Below, one piece after another: positions 32,265-42,825 of a DNA stretch of 64,000 nt (within the stretch, counting starts at the first letter, position 1; every line of letters begins with the position of its first letter). Under the pieces are notes generated by a model, which did not search any database, was not told where the DNA came from, and was given only the letters and a program-made list of their open reading frames with translations. The DNA is from Branchinecta lynchi (lineage: Eukaryota; Arthropoda; Branchiopoda; Anostraca; Branchinectidae). The stretch covers positions 21,760,628 to 21,824,627 of the forward strand of contig JAKZAP010000010.1 in NCBI GenBank assembly GCA_023053575.1. The letters run 5' to 3'. Made by a program: the position numbers and the translations under genes.

Positions 32265-33020
32265 TTAAGTTCAAGATACGTGAGCTTTTCTGACAAAGTT
32301 TGATAGCTCTGTAACAATTTTTTAAGCAACATGATCATCAAATCAAAGCCAGCAATTTCAAAATCAAATGTGAGCATGCGCTTGACGACAAGCTGTTGTT
32401 TCTAGTGTTGGGTTAGGTGGTAGAATTGTATGAGATTAAGTACTTTTTTCTCTGCCCTGTTCACCTGTACATTTTTTTTTTGACATCAGCAAATCAGTAC
32501 AGTAGCTGGTACAGTAGAGGTATGCTTATGAGAGTGCAGTTTTTGGCTAAATGGTAGAATGAAGACCAAAAATACCTATACAGGTCCGATACATGTGTTT
32601 TCAGATGACCTTAATTACTTACTTTGACTAACCAGTAGCTAGCTTTAGACACAGCAAGTGCATGGAATTGGTAAAGTCCACTGTCAACAAACGTTCACAT
32701 AAGTGTCATAAGTAACCTCTACTGTAGCCTACAGTTATAACTTGTTTCAAACTGGTATAAATTCAGTATATTTTCCCTAAATCTAAGAAGAAAAAGAATG
32801 ACTCATCGTGAGGATAGAAAAGAGGATAGAAAAGAAAATGGGAGCTAACAGGAGGAAAGAAAAACTAAGTGAAAAGAAAGATACATAGATTCATAGAGTA
32901 GCCTACATTGAAGGAAGATAAGCATGTTGCATGTGCAACCCGCAGCCAAAAATTGGAGTTTGGTACATTTTTCCCGGGAAGTACATTTTTAGACCTATAT
33001 CTAGTACAATAAAAAAAATC
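32265..33020. other. Unassigned stretch
   Basis: No gene recognised. Contains the recurring phrase ACAGTAGAGGTATGCTT (32511-32527) and A/G-rich sequence at 32784-32885. Confidence 0.4.
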
Positions 33021-33031
33021 AGCATTGCAAC

Positions 33032-33239
33032 CAGGCCTGTCTCCAGGAATTTATTTTTATTGGGGGGGGGGGTGCCTTTTGGAGGGGGGTTGCCTGGTGG
33101 TTGGACAAAAAAGTACAAAAAAACACATAGATAGAGGGAAAAGCCTATACAAATGTTTATTTTTGTATAATCGTTTATTATTTTTTGGGGGAGGATTTCA
33201 ACCCCTAACTCCCCCTGGATACTGCCTTGATCGCAACAT
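33032..33239. mobile_element. CAGGCCC G-run MITE (hAT-like), 208 bp
   Basis: Begins CAGGCCTGTCTCCAGGAATT and ends CCCCCTGGATACTGCCTTG, flanked by ATTGCAAC (33024-33031) and ATCGCAAC (33240-33247), one mismatch in eight. Interior GGACAAAAAAGTACAAAAAA and AGAGGGAAAAGCCTATACAA are shared by the whole family. Reading frames over it on both strands are spurious. Confidence 0.82.
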
Positions 33240-33520
33240 ACCAACCAGGTATTTACTGTACCCTAATTTGATCACATTCTTTCGAAATCAGACTGGCTGA
33301 GGTAACCTGTATATCCTGAGAAAGCTTTTTATTATGCTAACTTACATGGGCTTGATTTGAACTTGAACTCGTGACTCAGTCTTTACTTTGAAGTTTCTCT
33401 ACTTGTAGGCTTTCTACTGTACCAAGTTCTCATAGTATAGTAGAGGTATGCTTCTTTGAATATTGGATAAATGTGAACAGCGCCGTTTTGATGTAAGTGT
33501 ATTTGTAGCCTATGTTCTTA

Positions 33521-33690
33521 CACTGTAAAAAGTTTCTACGAATAAGGATTAAACTTAACTGCAGTATTTGCTCCTGGGAATAATCTTATCTCTACGGGGA
33601 AAAGATTAACCGGAATCAGAGACAATCTTCTCTCAATAAAGATAAGATTAATCCCTGTAGCATGCCCTGCAAGATTTCTTTTCTACAGTG
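33521..33690. mobile_element. CACTGTAAAAA-ended MITE, copy 3 (Tc1/mariner-like)
   Basis: A 170-bp unit starting CACTGTAAAAAGTTTCTACG and ending TTTCTTTTCTACAGTG, with TA on each side (33519-33520, 33691-33692). Interior GCAGTATTTGCTCCTGGGAA and GATAAGATTAATCCCTGTAG as in the other copies. Confidence 0.88.
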
Positions 33691-33692
33691 TA

Positions 33693-34479
33693 GCAGTCCC
33701 TAATCTGCCCCCAATGAGATAAGTATTCTGGCTGACTAGTAGTTGAATTTTATCACAGCAAATGGATGATAATGGCACTTTCCAAGCCCAGGCCACCCAA
33801 GGTAAACTAACACTCGAAGAACCAACTAACTGGCAACTTTTACTGCAAAATACTTTTAAGCCTTTAAAAAATATGTAATCTATATCACTGACATTCCGTA
33901 AAAAAAATTGGATGTTTTGGGCTTTGCTTGCCTCTGTTTCTTTGTTCATTGTTCCATGCATTCATGGATTGACACCTAGTCGGCCAAAATTGTGCAAGTT
34001 TTGTTTCAGTAGGTAACACGCATCTATTTTTTCCAGGTTTTTTTTTTACTGTTAGATTGCACGGTCACACCTGCAGATTGCTCTTTCCAGATTTATTTAA
34101 CTCGCCGCTAGATCGTCCAAACCAGGAAATTGAAGAAGAAGTTTTAAAACTGAAAAAAACTTATCTAAACTCAAATTTCGTGACAGAAAGATTGCCGAAA
34201 TAGTTAGCTGTTCACTGATAGAAAGTTTGTCATTTTCCCTTTCCATTTGACTATGTCATAAGCAAGAAATAATGCCCACGTATGGAAAAATGGAGAGAGG
34301 TGTCCAAATAAACATACCTCTACTGTAACTCTACTGTGCTAAGCATTTTAGGCACCATCACAGTCTAGTACAGTAAGCCCTTCTTTTACCAGTTTAGTCT
34401 CAGTTTAGTTACCAAAGTAAAAACCCCTGCCAACATACCCTAGTGTTTGAGCATGGTTGTAAAAAAAATGGCTTAGTGT
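33693..34479. other. Unassigned stretch with a dispersed repeat
   Basis: Positions 34199-34310 (GTTAGCTGTTCACTGATAGA, TTGTCATTTTCCCTTTCC, GGAGAGAGGTGTCC) match 13990-14100 in order. A minus-strand ORF at 33683-33961 has no recognisable domain. Confidence 0.45.
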
Positions 34480-34487
34480 ACTATACT

Positions 34488-34694
34488 CAGAGGCATTACT
34501 AGCCAAACAAAAGTTTGGGGGGGGGGGGGAGCAAGGTATTTACCAACTGGCTGGTCATTTTTACCGACTGTTTTTGCAGATAAAAACGACTATTATTGAG
34601 AAAAGACGACAGCGAAAATCGCGCCAACTCGGCAATTTTTTACCGACTGGGCTACAACATTCGGGACGAATGTGACGACAACATGACGCCCTTG
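34488..34694. mobile_element. CAGAGGCGT G-run MITE (hAT-like), 207 bp
   Basis: Ends CAGAGGCATTACTAGCC and AACATGACGCCCTTG, flanked by ACTATACT on both sides (34480-34487, 34695-34702), a perfect 8-bp duplication. A G-run lies near the left end; AAAACGACTATTATTGAG-type units follow. Confidence 0.88.
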
Positions 34695-34702
34695 ACTATA
34701 CT

Positions 34703-35070
34703 GCACCATCAGGCCTGCTGTACCCAGCTGTGACAGTGCTGTATGCCAGACTTAAACAATTGAAATGACTGGCAAAACCAGCAAGTGCGTAAGCCCTCAG
34801 ACGTGGAGTGTCAAAGTAAAATGTTTATCACATTTTATATACAAACAGCTTTAGAACCAAGACATTTCACATCCCCAGTAACCGTATTGAAATAACCTAA
34901 TTTGTAATCATCCCACTTTAAATGTAAACAAACCACAAGCAGAAATCCAAAGAAATGTTAAAGATCTTGCACGAATAGTCAGTATATACAATAGTTTTGT
35001 AAAAAGTCGACTGTTTCCAAGAAAAAAATCGATTGTTTGTACGAAAAACGGGGATGCCCCGTTTTTACGG
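34703..35070. other. Unassigned stretch
   Basis: No gene or element recognised. Confidence 0.4.
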
Positions 35071-35076
35071 TGCGTC

Positions 35077-35217
35077 CCCCCATCCCTCCCCCCCCCATCC
35101 CCCCCATCCCTCCCCCCCATCCCTCCCCCCCATCCCTCCCCCCCCCCATCCCTCCCCCCCCCATCCCTCCCCCCCCCCATCCCTCCCCCCCATCCCTCTC
35201 CCCCATCCCTCCCCCTA
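35077..35217. repeat. (CCCATCCCTCCCC)n minisatellite
   Basis: About a dozen tandem copies of CCATCCCTCCCCC with variable C-runs. The complementary strand is GGGATGGG(G)n and could form G-quadruplexes. The ORFs here (Pro/Ser-rich on plus, Gly/Asp-rich on minus, in several frames) are by-products of the repeat. Confidence 0.92.
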
Positions 35218-35524
35218 TTCCTGTCGCCCCTGCCAACTAGTGGTCAGCCGAGCAAGACAGGTTAAATATAAAATTCAGACATTAGTATAGAGCACATACC
35301 GTAGTCCTGTTTGAGGTATATTTTTTTTGTATGAAGAATTGATTAAAAGCAAGCTAACATTAGAAAACGGGTTTAAAAGGGTTCAAAAGATTTTCCAAGG
35401 CTTGCAGTATTTTCAGACAACTTCCTAATGCTTACTGTTTGTTTCGTTTCTGGGGGCTTTTCAAGCTGCTAATATCAAGGCAGAGAATTTGATATGGGTA
35501 GCTACTGGGGTTTATTTTTATTTG
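35218..35524. other. Unassigned stretch
   Basis: No gene or element recognised. Confidence 0.4.
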
Positions 35525-36438
35525 TTTTTGGGATCCCAAAACGTAAGTGGAGGGATACCTATGACATCGTAAAAATATCCATCTGTCCGTCTGTGTAAGC
35601 ACGATATGTCTCGAAGGGAATGAGATATTTTGATGAAACTTGGATTCATTGGGTCATGGGTAAGGTCAAGTTCGTAGATGAGCTATGTAGCCCTACATTT
35701 AGGGGTGGGGGAGGGGGTTCAAATTAAGGGACAAATAAAATACTTGTAAACCCATTGTGATAGTCGATTATGGGGTAAGAAGGCATTCTGAGCACGACAG
35801 TGAAAACCATTCTCTCTCCGGACAAGCTGTTCCTCCGGAATCCGGCAAAAGCCGGAAAGTTGGTTAAAAGTAAAAGTTTCATTTTAAGTTGATTAAATGT
35901 TCAGTTTAGGGGTAAGAAAACATGCTGAACACCATGATGAAAATCATTTTCTCGCCGAGCAACTAGTTCGCCAGGAATCCGGTGAAAACCGGAAAATTTG
36001 TTAAAAGCAAAAGTTTGATTAGATCACAGATTAAGGGGTAAGAAGAGAGGCTGAGGCTGTATATGACAATCGTTTTTACCCGGACATATATTAGTCCGGA
36101 ATCCGGTTGTAACCGGACTTTTTTTTTAGTCAAAGTTTTATTTAAAGTTGATTAGATGTTCTTTATAGGGATAAGGATATACGCTGGATGTTTCTGAATT
36201 TTCTTTTTTTGCTGGACTAGTAGTTTGCCCAGAATTCGGGCGAAACCGGAAACTTGGCAGAAGTAAAGTAGAGAGTCTTGGTCAGTATCGTCAAAATAGA
36301 TATGGCTTATAAAGGTATATCTGAATTTGGTTTTCTCTGATGATTAGCTTGGCGAAGACTGGATCTGGCGAAGACACGACCCAAATGTCTGAATTAAATA
36401 TTAGTTTTTTGGGATCCCATCGACACCTTCGGTCTTGT
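35525..36438 (-). mobile_element. Family A element, copy III (inverted)
   Basis: Read on the plus strand it begins TTTTGGGATCCCAAAACG and CACTTACG-type sequence, GGATACCTATGACATCG, a reduced microsatellite (TCCATCTGTCCGTCTGTG), GATATTTTGATGAAACTTGG, then four CCGG/TCCGGAATCCGGC units near 35838, 35977, 36100 and 36233, and ends TTTGGGATCCCATCGACACC then GGTCTTGT. Same order as copies I and II in reverse. Confidence 0.87.
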
Positions 36439-36469
36439 TATTATACCTCCCGCCATATAAAGTTAAAGA

Positions 36470-37225
36470 CACATTCAGATAAAACGGGAACGTCAGCTAA
36501 GATGCTTTGACAGCGATATTTCGGCCCTTCTTGGGAAGGGTCCTCGTCAGTCTGTCAATCTGCAGGGTCAACGTCGGGGAAGAAACAGATCTGCAATAAA
36601 TAACTGAAGCTTCTACCGACTCTAAATATCTTATTCGGGGAAATTACTTTTAAATACCACTGTAGGGAAAGGGGTTGTATTCCATTAGTAACATCGTTCC
36701 ACGTTTCTGGCAGGGAGTACTTGCCTGTAACTATTACTTTTAAATATCACTGTACGGTAGCCTACTGTACTGTACTTAATTTTTCACACAGCTGCTGTTT
36801 TTGCTGCGATTGGGGCGATGACAGGAAAGATTTTTTTTTTTTATGAACAAAAATTTAAGCCTCATTCTCTTATCAACAACAAAAAGGAAGTCGATCAAAA
36901 TGCAGAAAAAAAAACTTTCCTGTCATAGCCCCAATCGTGCAGCAAAAACAGCAGCCGTGTCAAAAATTAAATCTCAGGACTAGTTTTTTCCCTACTTAAA
37001 ATAAATTTCATCGAATAAGATATTTATAGTCGGTAGAAGCTTCAGTTATTTATTGCAGGTCTGTTCCCAGACGTTGACCCTGAAGATTGACAGCGTGACG
37101 GGGACTCTTGCCAAGAAGGGCCGAAATATCGCTGCCAAAGCATCGTAGCTGACGTATCCGTTTTATGCATTATTTGGATATATGTTTCAAAGTCAGCTTG
37201 GGCTCAAGGAATATTTAAAGTTAAA
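36470..37225. mobile_element. 750-bp palindromic Penelope-like tail
   Basis: The left arm (ACGTCAGCTAAGATGCTTTG, ATATTTCGGCCCTTCTTGGG, GTCAATCTGCAGGGTCAACG, GAAGCTTCTACCGAC) is mirrored by the right arm (GTCGGTAGAAGCTTCAG, GACGTTGACCCTGAAGATTG, TTGCCAAGAAGGGCCGAAAT, GTAGCTGACGTATCCG). An inner inverted pair, GCTGTTTTTGCTGCGATTGG and CCCCAATCGTGCAGCAAAAA, flanks a centre near 36860. The inner part resembles the C-terminal Gln/Lys-rich coding end at 28020-28090. It ends in the standard CAAAGTCAGCTTGGGCTCAA and AATATTTAAA. Confidence 0.82.
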
Positions 37226-37887
37226 TACGTAAAGAAAACTGAAGAATATGCAAAAACAAATCTACCAGTCTGGATCCCTGACCTTTGGCTAAATCCTCTT
37301 CATCGATTTTTCTCTTGAAATGAAATGTTCAGTTAAGGGCAGCACATAAGTAAGCCTACACCCTACTGGAAATCATGCCCCCTCCTAAGTAAGAATTCAT
37401 AAAAGGACAGTTCTAATGCTCCGTAAGCTTACAGCATCTTCAGTGCCATGTGTGTGAAGTTTAAAGGAACAGACATCTTGCTGCTTTGGGTTCTTTGAGT
37501 GGATGCCAAGCAATGATTTGCATTTTTTTTGTGTACCTGTTAGAGACCTTTAAATCTGAACCCATGAACCGGGTAGCGGTTCACTTGAGCAAGCCAAGGT
37601 GCATGTGATATGGCTGACCAGTTGACCATACGTAAATTCGGAAGTACGATACAGAAAATTCAGACATTGTCGTACTGGATTGTCGTGTGGATAAATGCTT
37701 GGTCATGAACCCAAAGGATCTTGTTAAAAATTCATACCTAGTTCCAAGGACATTCCAGGGATACCGGGTTCCTTCCGAAGTCCTTATGTTGTTCTGAATT
37801 TCGCTTTCGCTAATTTTAGCCATTGGAACCTTCCTCTGTTTTCCTATGCACACATATTAATCGTAGTTAATCAAGTAAATAATAGCG
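37226..37887. other. Unassigned stretch
   Basis: A 90-codon minus-strand ORF (37581-37853) has protein-like composition but no recognised domain and no clear splice sites. Confidence 0.4.
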
Positions 37888-38783
37888 TTTTTTGGGATCC
37901 CAAAACGTAAGTGGAGGGATAGCCTACCTATGACATCGCAAAAGTTGTCCGTCTCTGCGCGCTATAACTCTCAAAGGGAATGGGATATTTTGATGAAACT
38001 TGGTGTGAATATTGTTTGGGTCAAGAGTAAAGTCAAGTTCGTAGATGGGCTCTGTAGCCCTACATTCAGGGGTGGGGGAGGGGTTCAAATTAAGGGACAA
38101 ACAAAATATTTTTAAACAGCTAATGTGATAGTCGATTATGGTGTAAGAAGGCATGCTGCACCATAGTGAAAACCATTTTCTTGCCGGACAAGTAGTTCGT
38201 CCGGAATCCGGCAAAAACCGGAAAGCTGGTTAAAAGTAAAAGTTTCATTTGAAGTTGATTAGATGTTCGATTAGGGGTAAAAAAAAACATGCTGAACACG
38301 ATGGTGAAAACCATTTTCGCGCCGGACAACTAGTTCGTCCGGAATCTGGCCAAAACCGGAAAACTGTTAAAAGCAAAAGTTTTGATTAGATGACAGATTA
38401 AGGAGTTAGAAGAGAGGCTGAGTCTGTATATGAAAATTTTTACCCGGACATATAATTAGTCCGGACTCCGGTTGTAACCGGATTTTTTTTTTAAGTCAAA
38501 CTTTTATTCAAAGTTGATTCGATGTTCTTATAGGGATTCGACGCTGGATTTGTTTCTGAATTTTCTTTTATTGCTGGACTAGTAGTTTGCTCGGAATCCG
38601 GGCGAAACCGGAAACTTGGCAGAAGTAAAGCAGGAAGTCTCGGTCAGTATCGTCAAAATAGAGATGGCTTATCGAGGTATATCTGAACTTGGTTTTCGCT
38701 GATGATAGCTTGGCGAAGACAAGACCCTATTGTCCGAATCAAATATTCGATTTTTGGGATCCCATCGACACCTTTGGTCTTGT
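37888..38783 (-). mobile_element. Family A element, copy IV (inverted)
   Basis: Begins TTTTTTGGGATCCCAAAACG, then GACATCGCAAAAGTTGTCCG, TATTTTGATGAAACTTGGTG and GGGCTCTGTAGCCCTACATT, then four CCGGAATCCGGC-type units near 38205, 38342, 38465 and 38597, and ends TTTTTGGGATCCCATCGACA then GGTCTTGT. The microsatellite has been lost. Its 1.45 kb distance from copy III and same orientation do not suggest a simple tandem duplication because the sequences between differ. Confidence 0.87.
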
Positions 38784-39225
38784 TTCACATCGTCGGCAGA
38801 AAACAAGTACGCAACCGATCGAAACGTACAGGATCCCGAGAAAATTGTAGAACCGAAGTAATCGAGTCACATTACCAGCTAACAAAACCCATAACCACTT
38901 CCAGTATTATTATGCTATGATCGTTTGTTTATTAGACTTTTCATTGCTTGTGATTCTGTAATTCTCTCTGAGCCCTTTGAACTGATCGCTGAGTTTAATA
39001 TGCCTTTGACTTCCAGATTTGTCCCATTTTCCCGTATTCGTGAGTAACAACCCCTTCTAAGAAGTCCCAGAGCGACAGTCTGTACCATACGGAACTTGAG
39101 CTTAATAACATCTTACCATAAATTACCTTAAATCGCATTGTCCAGCGATAAAGGTGCCAATGCTCCTGTAGAGTCGCTGGGATTGTGATGGTTTTGATTG
39201 GATTTTGTCATTGGTTTGTGGACAA
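38784..39225. other. Unassigned stretch
   Basis: No supported gene. Confidence 0.4.
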
Positions 39226-39600
39226 CTAATGTCTGGTCGCTAATTCTGGTATATCCCGTTCGTACACTTTCGACGACCTTTCCTTGTCCAACTTAACTTT
39301 GAAGGCATCTACCGTTTCAACATTGGCAGTATCCTCAGACAAGGAGTTCCAGTTGTTAATCACTCGAGTTGTGAAGCACTTGTTTCTAGCTTGGGTACTA
39401 GTGGATGGCTTGATGGTCTTCATTGAGTGCCCTCTGTTCCTCACTGATGTACTGAAGTTGAAGAGTTGAGGCATTACTTGTTTGGCAATTATTTTGAACG
39501 TTTGGATTCCAATCCGAACTGGTCGTTAAATCTCGTCTATCGTACGACAACCCGGGAGTGATGAAACGTGGCACTCGCGTATGTCATTTTAACTTCATAA
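39226..39600 (-). pseudogene. LINE reverse transcriptase C-terminal remnant, minus strand
   Basis: Reading leftwards, a first frame gives RFITPGLSYDRRDL, then after a frame change LFNFSTSVRNRGHSMKTIKP, RNKCFTTRVINNWNSLSEDT and ANVETVDAFKVKLDKE. The series YxRRxxDL...TRGHSxKxxKP...FFTxRVINxWNSLPxxxxxAxxVxxFKxxLDK is standard for the end of CR1/L2-class LINE proteins. The frame change and missing polymerase core show it is dead. Confidence 0.78.
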
Positions 39601-39727
39601 TTGGTTGCAATCAGACTAGCTCCCATCCCGTCTCATCCTTCCTGATTCGGTAATCCCACCATCTACTAGGTGATTTGATTCATATCATGGAAACTGAAAC
39701 ACGCAAATGACTTGCGTCACCAGTTAC

Positions 39728-40014
39728 CATACATATATGTTAACATGACGTTGCACCCCATCATCTAGATATAATACTGTCAAAATTTTTAAACCACATC
39801 GCGAGCTGTTGAACATTGGTAACTTTGCCCAGTTGCCATTTGCCCGGTAATGGAACAGCTTAAAAAATACACCTAGGGCTGCATGTATATCAATTTTCAT
39901 CCTCCTTGCTCTAATCGTTGGCGAGTCGTGAATGTCAATCACTTCATAATTTAGATCTAATTGCCCCTCAACTGGCACGGTATAGGCGGGATCGTTAAGA
40001 GGAAGAACAAGACG
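39728..40014 (-). CDS. Candidate internal exon, unknown protein
   Basis: The minus-strand frame is open for about 95 codons from an acceptor-like TTCACATTTAGGTCTTAG|C at 40015 to a donor-like TATG|GTAACTG at 39728/39727. It reads RLVLPLNDPAYTVPVEGQLD, then NYEVIDIHDSPTIRARRMKI, GVFFKLFHYRANGNWAKLPM, NSSRCGLKILTVLYLDDGVQ and RHVNIYVW. Composition is strongly protein-like, with alternating hydrophobic residues as in a beta-sandwich, and it is not part of any repeat seen here. I do not recognise the family. If both splice sites are used the exon is 287 nt. The alternative is a diverged element ORF. Confidence 0.4.
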
Positions 40015-40439
40015 CTAAGACCTAAATGTGAACCAAGTTGAAATGTGATCCGTGAAAATCAACATAGCGCAGTTGTCCAAAAAACATCTTTTGTTTACAA
40101 AGTTCGTGCATTTCCATATGCACAGGGCCGGTGAATTTCTTCTGTGTTTTGCCCCACAAATGTTTGCGAAATTTGATTTGTTGCCCATAGAAAGAACCGG
40201 ATGTGCAGACGAGTTGACCAACGCCCGACAAAAGTATACACAACTGTATTAGTTCTTTTAAGATAACGTTTATTTGCTGTACAATATCTGTACAGATAGA
40301 TGGACAGCTACACATATAAATAAATAAACATACAATTTTATGACATAGTCATATTAACTGGCGATTTTTCTGTGTCTTCTGTGACAAACTGACAAACTTT
40401 ATTTCTTCTGTGCCTTCTGTGAAAAACTAGTGAAGTTTC
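40015..40439. other. Unassigned stretch
   Basis: Two minus-strand ORFs in different frames cover 40015-40315. If the exon at 39728-40014 is real this would be its upstream intron. A short duplication (TCTTCTGTG.CAAACT) occurs near 40374-40428. Confidence 0.35.
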
Positions 40440-40511
40440 GCCGGGCTTCGGCCGACGAAAGTAGTTTCTCAAGACCGTGGGGGGGGGGGGGCATAGTGAC
40501 GCCCCTGCTTA
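40440..40511. repeat. Right end of a G-run hAT-like MITE
   Basis: A G-run (40478-40490) followed by CATAGTGACGCCCCTG matches the right ends of the CAGAGGCGT family. No left end found. Confidence 0.5.
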
Positions 40512-40581
40512 TAATAGGTATTTCGCTAGGGGCCCTTAAGTTTCGGATGGGCCTCGACAGGGTTCAATCCGGCACTAGTTA

Positions 40582-41948
40582 TGGCACTTGCCCTTCGGCC
40601 AAGTGCCATATAGCGATCGCAATTTCTGTCCGTCCGTCCGTCCGTCCGTCGGTCTGTCGGTCCGGGTGTTGCTGGTTCGGGCACTTCCACTTAAGCTAGG
40701 ACGATGAAACTTAGCAGGCATATCGGGGACCCCAAATGATTAAGTTGGAAATAGTCACTTCCCCGATCCGAGCATCGTGGGAGGAGTGGAGGGAAGGGGA
40801 ATCCGGAATCTTGAGGTATTTATAACTCTTGAACGGGTGATCGGATCTTAATGAAACTTGCTATTCGGAAAGTCCTCGTGACTCAGACCATCCACATAAA
40901 ATCCGGACAGGATCCGGTGATGGGGGGAGTTGGAGAGGGGAACCGGAAATCTCGGGAAACGCTTAGAGTGGAAGGATCAGGATGAAACTTGGTGGGAAGA
41001 GCAAGCACAAGTCCTAGATATATCATTGACATAACCGGACTGGATTCGGGCACTATGGGGGGGGGGGGCGGATTTCTGATTATCCGTGAGTTCGGTACTT
41101 CATGATGTACTAGAACGATGCAACTGGGCTGGCATATCAGGGACTTGAACAAACTGACTTGACAATAGTCGTTTGCATGATCCGATCATCGTGGGAGGAG
41201 TGGAGGGAGGAGAATCCGGAATCTTGAAGTATTTATAACTCTTGAACGGGTGACCGGATCTTAATGAAACTTACTATTTGGAAAGACTTCGTGTCTCAGT
41301 CGATCCACATAAAATCCGACCCGGATCCGGTGACTTCGGGGGGAATTGGAGAGGGGAACCGGAAATCTTGGGAAACGCTTAGAGTGGAGGGATCCGGATG
41401 AAAATTGTTGGGAAGAGCAAGCACAAGTCCTAGATACATCATTGACATAACCGGATCGGATTCGAGCACAATGGGGGGGAGTTGGGTGGGGGAGGGGGGG
41501 CTCCGGATTTCTGAAACGGATGTACTGATTTGAATCAGACTTGGAAAGAGAGACCATTGTCCTAGATGACATGTTTTAGGGTCCTGACCGGATCTGAACA
41601 CGGTGGGGGGGGGGGGGGGGGTTCTCGTAAAAAGCTTCGACCTGAGTGAAACTTGATACCCGGTACGAGAAGATGCCTTAGATATTCTGTGTATGTGGCT
41701 GAACCAGGTTTGGCCCTGGTATGGAAGTTTGGGGGTGAGGCGTGCCGGCAATATAGTACGGCACTCCTAGGAATCAAACTAGTATGGTGAAACATTTGCC
41801 CTAGATTATCCGAGCGATGCCGGAAATGCTCAGGCTCGCGTGAAATTAGATACCTTATTTCTAGGTCCAGTCCTAGGGGGGTTGAAGGGGGGATTTTTTG
41901 ACATTCTCATCTACTTTCTTGTACCACCTACTCGTAAGAAGTGCCATA
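40582..41948 (+). mobile_element. Family B element, direct copy
   Basis: Starts with the hairpin TGGCACTTG CCCTTCGGC CAAGTGCCA, then TATAGCGATCG, a (GTCC)n microsatellite (40627-40662), GTTCGGGCACTTCCACTT and ACGATGAAACTTAGCAGGCA. Then come tandem units: GGAATCCGGAATCTTGA.GTA, TTTATAACTCTTGAACGGGT and GGTGATCGGATCTTAATGAA near 40796 and 41212 (about 415 bp apart), and GGGAACCGGAAATCT at 40937 and 41353. Several G-runs follow, and the element closes with GTACCACCTACTCGTAAGAA then GTGCCATATG. About 1.37 kb; minus-strand ORFs are proline-rich readings of the G-runs. Confidence 0.82.
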
Positions 41949-42510
41949 TGAGCTCGTATCTCTTGTTGTACATAGGCTAACCTTCTAAAAGCCCTCCTCT
42001 TGGGGCTGTTAGGCAGTACTTGCCTGTTTCGATCCTGCTTGTGGTTAATAGTAGTGTAGATAGGTTCATTCTACCCACTGGATCTTACTTCTCCGAACCT
42101 TTTAGTGACGGTGCAACTTACCTCGAGTGTAAACACCCTGCCCAGCGCATATCTCACCAAATCCCGCAAAGTTGCAGCTTTGTGCGAAATCTAACCGGAC
42201 ACTTAACAAGTGTTTCACTGCCTCCTAGCCAATTAGCTAAGGTCACTTCTGTCTGACTTCTGTGACCAATGGGTTTCAAACGCCTCCAAAATGCACTTGT
42301 TGCACAGTGTTAAAGCATAAAAACAACAAGCAGTAGCACAACAAGCTTCAGGATCGAATCTTCGTGCGGAACTGTTACAGCGCTCGTCTCGGACCAATGA
42401 CAGGAAGTTCAGAGCCGCTTGATAGATCAGTTTCTGGATTAGTCTGTCCACCCATCCTTGCAGGCGGTCTCTTGGCAACGGCCCCCCCCCCCTTACATTA
42501 TACCTACACG
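41949..42510. other. Unassigned stretch
   Basis: The phrase TGACCAATGGGTTTCAAACG (42261-42280) recurs near 61321 as TGACCAGTGGGTTTCAAA. No gene recognised. Confidence 0.4.
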
Positions 42511-42681
42511 CAGGCCCGTATCCATGAATTTATTTCGGGGGGGGGGGGGGGGGGGGGTTGCCTGCGAGTCGGACAAAAAAGACACAGATTAGAGGGAAAA
42601 GCCTATCAAAATGATTATTTTTGTATGTTTCGGGGGGGGGGGCAACCCCCTACCCCCCCCCCCCCCCTGGATACAGCCTTG
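42511..42681. mobile_element. CAGGCCC G-run MITE (hAT-like)
   Basis: Starts CAGGCCCGTATCCATGAATT, with an unusually long G-run (42537-42557), GGACAAAAAAGACACAGATT, AGAGGGAAAAGCCTATC, TTTTTGTATGTTTCGGGG and a C-run, ending CTGGATACAGCCTTG. Flanks do not match convincingly. Tandem with the next copy. Confidence 0.78.
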
Positions 42682-42693
42682 GCTACTAGGAAC

Positions 42694-42825
42694 CAGGTCC
42701 GTACCCAGGAATTTATTTCGGGGGGGGGGGGGGTTGCCGGCGGGTCAGACCAAAAAGTTCAAAAAAGACATAGATCAAAGGTTAAAGCCTATAAACAACG
42801 ATTATTTTTATAATTTTTTTTAGAA
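42694..42825. mobile_element. CAGGCCC G-run MITE (hAT-like), right end lost
   Basis: CAGGTCCGTACCCAGGAATT, a G-run, TTGCCGGCGGGTCAGACC and AAAGACATAGATCAAAGG repeat the preceding element 13 bp downstream of its end. The unit stops in T-rich sequence before its right terminus. Confidence 0.72.

Noticed and set aside
34908..35290. Gly/Asp-rich and Pro/Ser-rich ORFs on both strands
   Set aside because: They are translations of the CCATCCCTCCCCC minisatellite and are open in several frames at once.
42537..42557. Very long G-run as a biological feature on its own
   Set aside because: G- and C-runs of varying length are a fixed part of this MITE family; exact lengths are also prone to sequencing error, so I do not interpret them.
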